Origin: Thermoproteota archaeon
GTDB taxonomy: Archaea; Korarchaeota; JAOZGF01
Direction: 5' to 3'
NCBI GenBank assembly: GCA_027491845.1
Contig: JAOZGF010000079.1
Location: forward strand, 1-6,002
DNA: 6,002 nucleotides
This document shows positions 5,003-6,002 of this stretch, in pieces (within the stretch, counting starts at the first letter, position 1; each line of letters starts with the position of its first letter). Under the pieces are notes generated by a model. The model did no database searches. It had not been told where the DNA came from and saw nothing but the letters and a program-made list of their open reading frames with translations. A program made the position numbers and the translations under genes.

Positions 5003-5033
<31 letters not shown>

Positions 5034-5067
5034 TTGTTAAACAGTCGGGTCCCCCTTGTCACTGCGA

Positions 5068-5099
5068 CCTAGTCTCCTATGTCGACATAGGAGACTAGG
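5068..5099 (-). repeat. 32-bp perfect palindrome forming 23S helix H63
   Basis: CCTAGTCTCCTATG, TCGA, then the exact reverse complement of the first arm. In the rRNA it lies between AACTTCGGGAGAAGGGGTG and TCGCAGTGACAAGG, which is the place of helix 63. As RNA it makes a 14-bp stem with a UCGA tetraloop. Confidence 0.8.
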
Positions 5100-5101
5100 C
5101 A

Positions 5102-5134
<33 letters not shown>

Positions 5135-6002
5135 GAGTTCCCTTGCCTAGCTTCTCCTGACAGGCCTTAGGCTTCTCACCCAGGGGCACCTGTGTTGGTT
5201 CTCGGTACCGCCGCAGGGAATCCTTTCCCATCCCCTTTTCAAGGGTTCCGAGGATTTGCCGAAGCACCCTCAAGTGGGCGCCTCTTCACACCTTCCACTG
5301 GTTCTCGCCATTACGGCACTCCCCAGTGTTCGATGCTTGACCGAGCGTGCCCGGTCGGCCTACCTCGAAACGTCGGGGATAGGACTTGCGTCACCGCACG
5401 TATCCCTGCGGTAGCAGAATATTAACTGCTTTCCCTTTCGGCCTCCTCTGGTTGAGGGAGGCCTTAGGGCGGACTAACCACCGGTTGACGAAGCATTGCC
5501 GGTGAAACCTTGCCCTTTCGGCCGCCAGGATTCTCACCTGGCTTTGCTGCTACTACCGCCCGGATTTTCATTTCAGGCCGGTCCACTGGTTCTCACGAAC
5601 CAGCTTCTACCCAGCCTGAACGCCTCCCTACCAACACGTGCGTTACGCACGTGTTCTGGGGTATCGGCAGCTGGTTTAAGCCCCGTCCATTTTCAGGGCC
5701 CTCAGCCTCGGTGGGTAAGCTGTTACGCACTTCTTAGAGGATGGCTGCTTCTAAGCCTACCTCCCCACTGTTTTAGGCTGAGGACGCCTTTTGGATTTCT
5801 ACACTTAACCAGCATTTAGGGGCCTTAACCCCAGGCTGGGTTGTTCCCCTTTCGGCTTGAGAGCTTACCCCTCAAAACCCAACTCCAGCCATCTACGGCG
5901 CTGCAGGATTCGGAGTTTGAAGAGACAGCGAGGTCAGAGACCCCGACAGCCTCATCAGTGCTCTACCCCTGCAGCAACCTCCTGCTGGGCTAGCCTGCGG
6001 GC

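Overview
The window comes from an archaeon, probably thermophilic. The signs are: tRNA genes with introns in the anticodon loop and no encoded CCA, an A1-U72 initiator tRNA, an archaeal-type RNase P RNA, archaeal 23S rRNA signatures, a PAC2-family proteasome-assembly-type protein, a stand-alone Lrp/AsnC RAM-domain protein and a DPAGT1-like membrane transferase. Protein genes are visibly AT-rich while the stable RNAs are very GC-rich, a contrast usual in thermophiles. I cannot place the lineage. The apparent tRNA-Ile(UAU) is reminiscent of the few archaea said to lack the agmatidine system (Korarchaeota, Nanoarchaeota), but that is a weak lead.

Layout. 1-894 (-): an incomplete polyprenyl-phosphate sugar-1-phosphate transferase-like membrane protein. 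1027-1962 (+): a second, divergently transcribed member of the same superfamily, closer to DPAGT1/Alg7 GlcNAc-1-P transferase. 2031-2454 (+): three tRNA genes, Gln(UUG), Ile(UAU) with a 50-nt intron, and initiator Met(CAU) with a 19-nt intron. 2503-3273 (+): a PAC2-family protein starting just after the initiator tRNA. 3306-3548 (-): an 80-aa RAM-domain protein, convergent with it. 3584-3875 (-): RNase P RNA. About 3908-6002 (-): the 3' two-thirds of 23S rRNA, whose 5' part lies beyond the window. No 5S gene follows the 23S.

How the parts work together. Most of the window serves translation and RNA maturation. On the minus strand the order 23S rRNA, RNase P RNA, RAM gene is very tight and shows no obvious internal promoter, so they may be one transcript. 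The two divergent transferases probably act at the lipid-carrier step of protein N-glycosylation or another surface glycan.

The most striking observation is in the 23S rRNA. Most of it is ordinary and well folded, but several bases that are nearly invariant across life are changed, in the peptidyl-transferase centre (A2448, A2453, A2503, U2504, A2600), the helix 69 loop and the sarcin-ricin loop (E. coli numbering from memory). This is a very divergent ribosome, a degenerate or unusual rRNA copy, or sequence error. Alignment can distinguish these.
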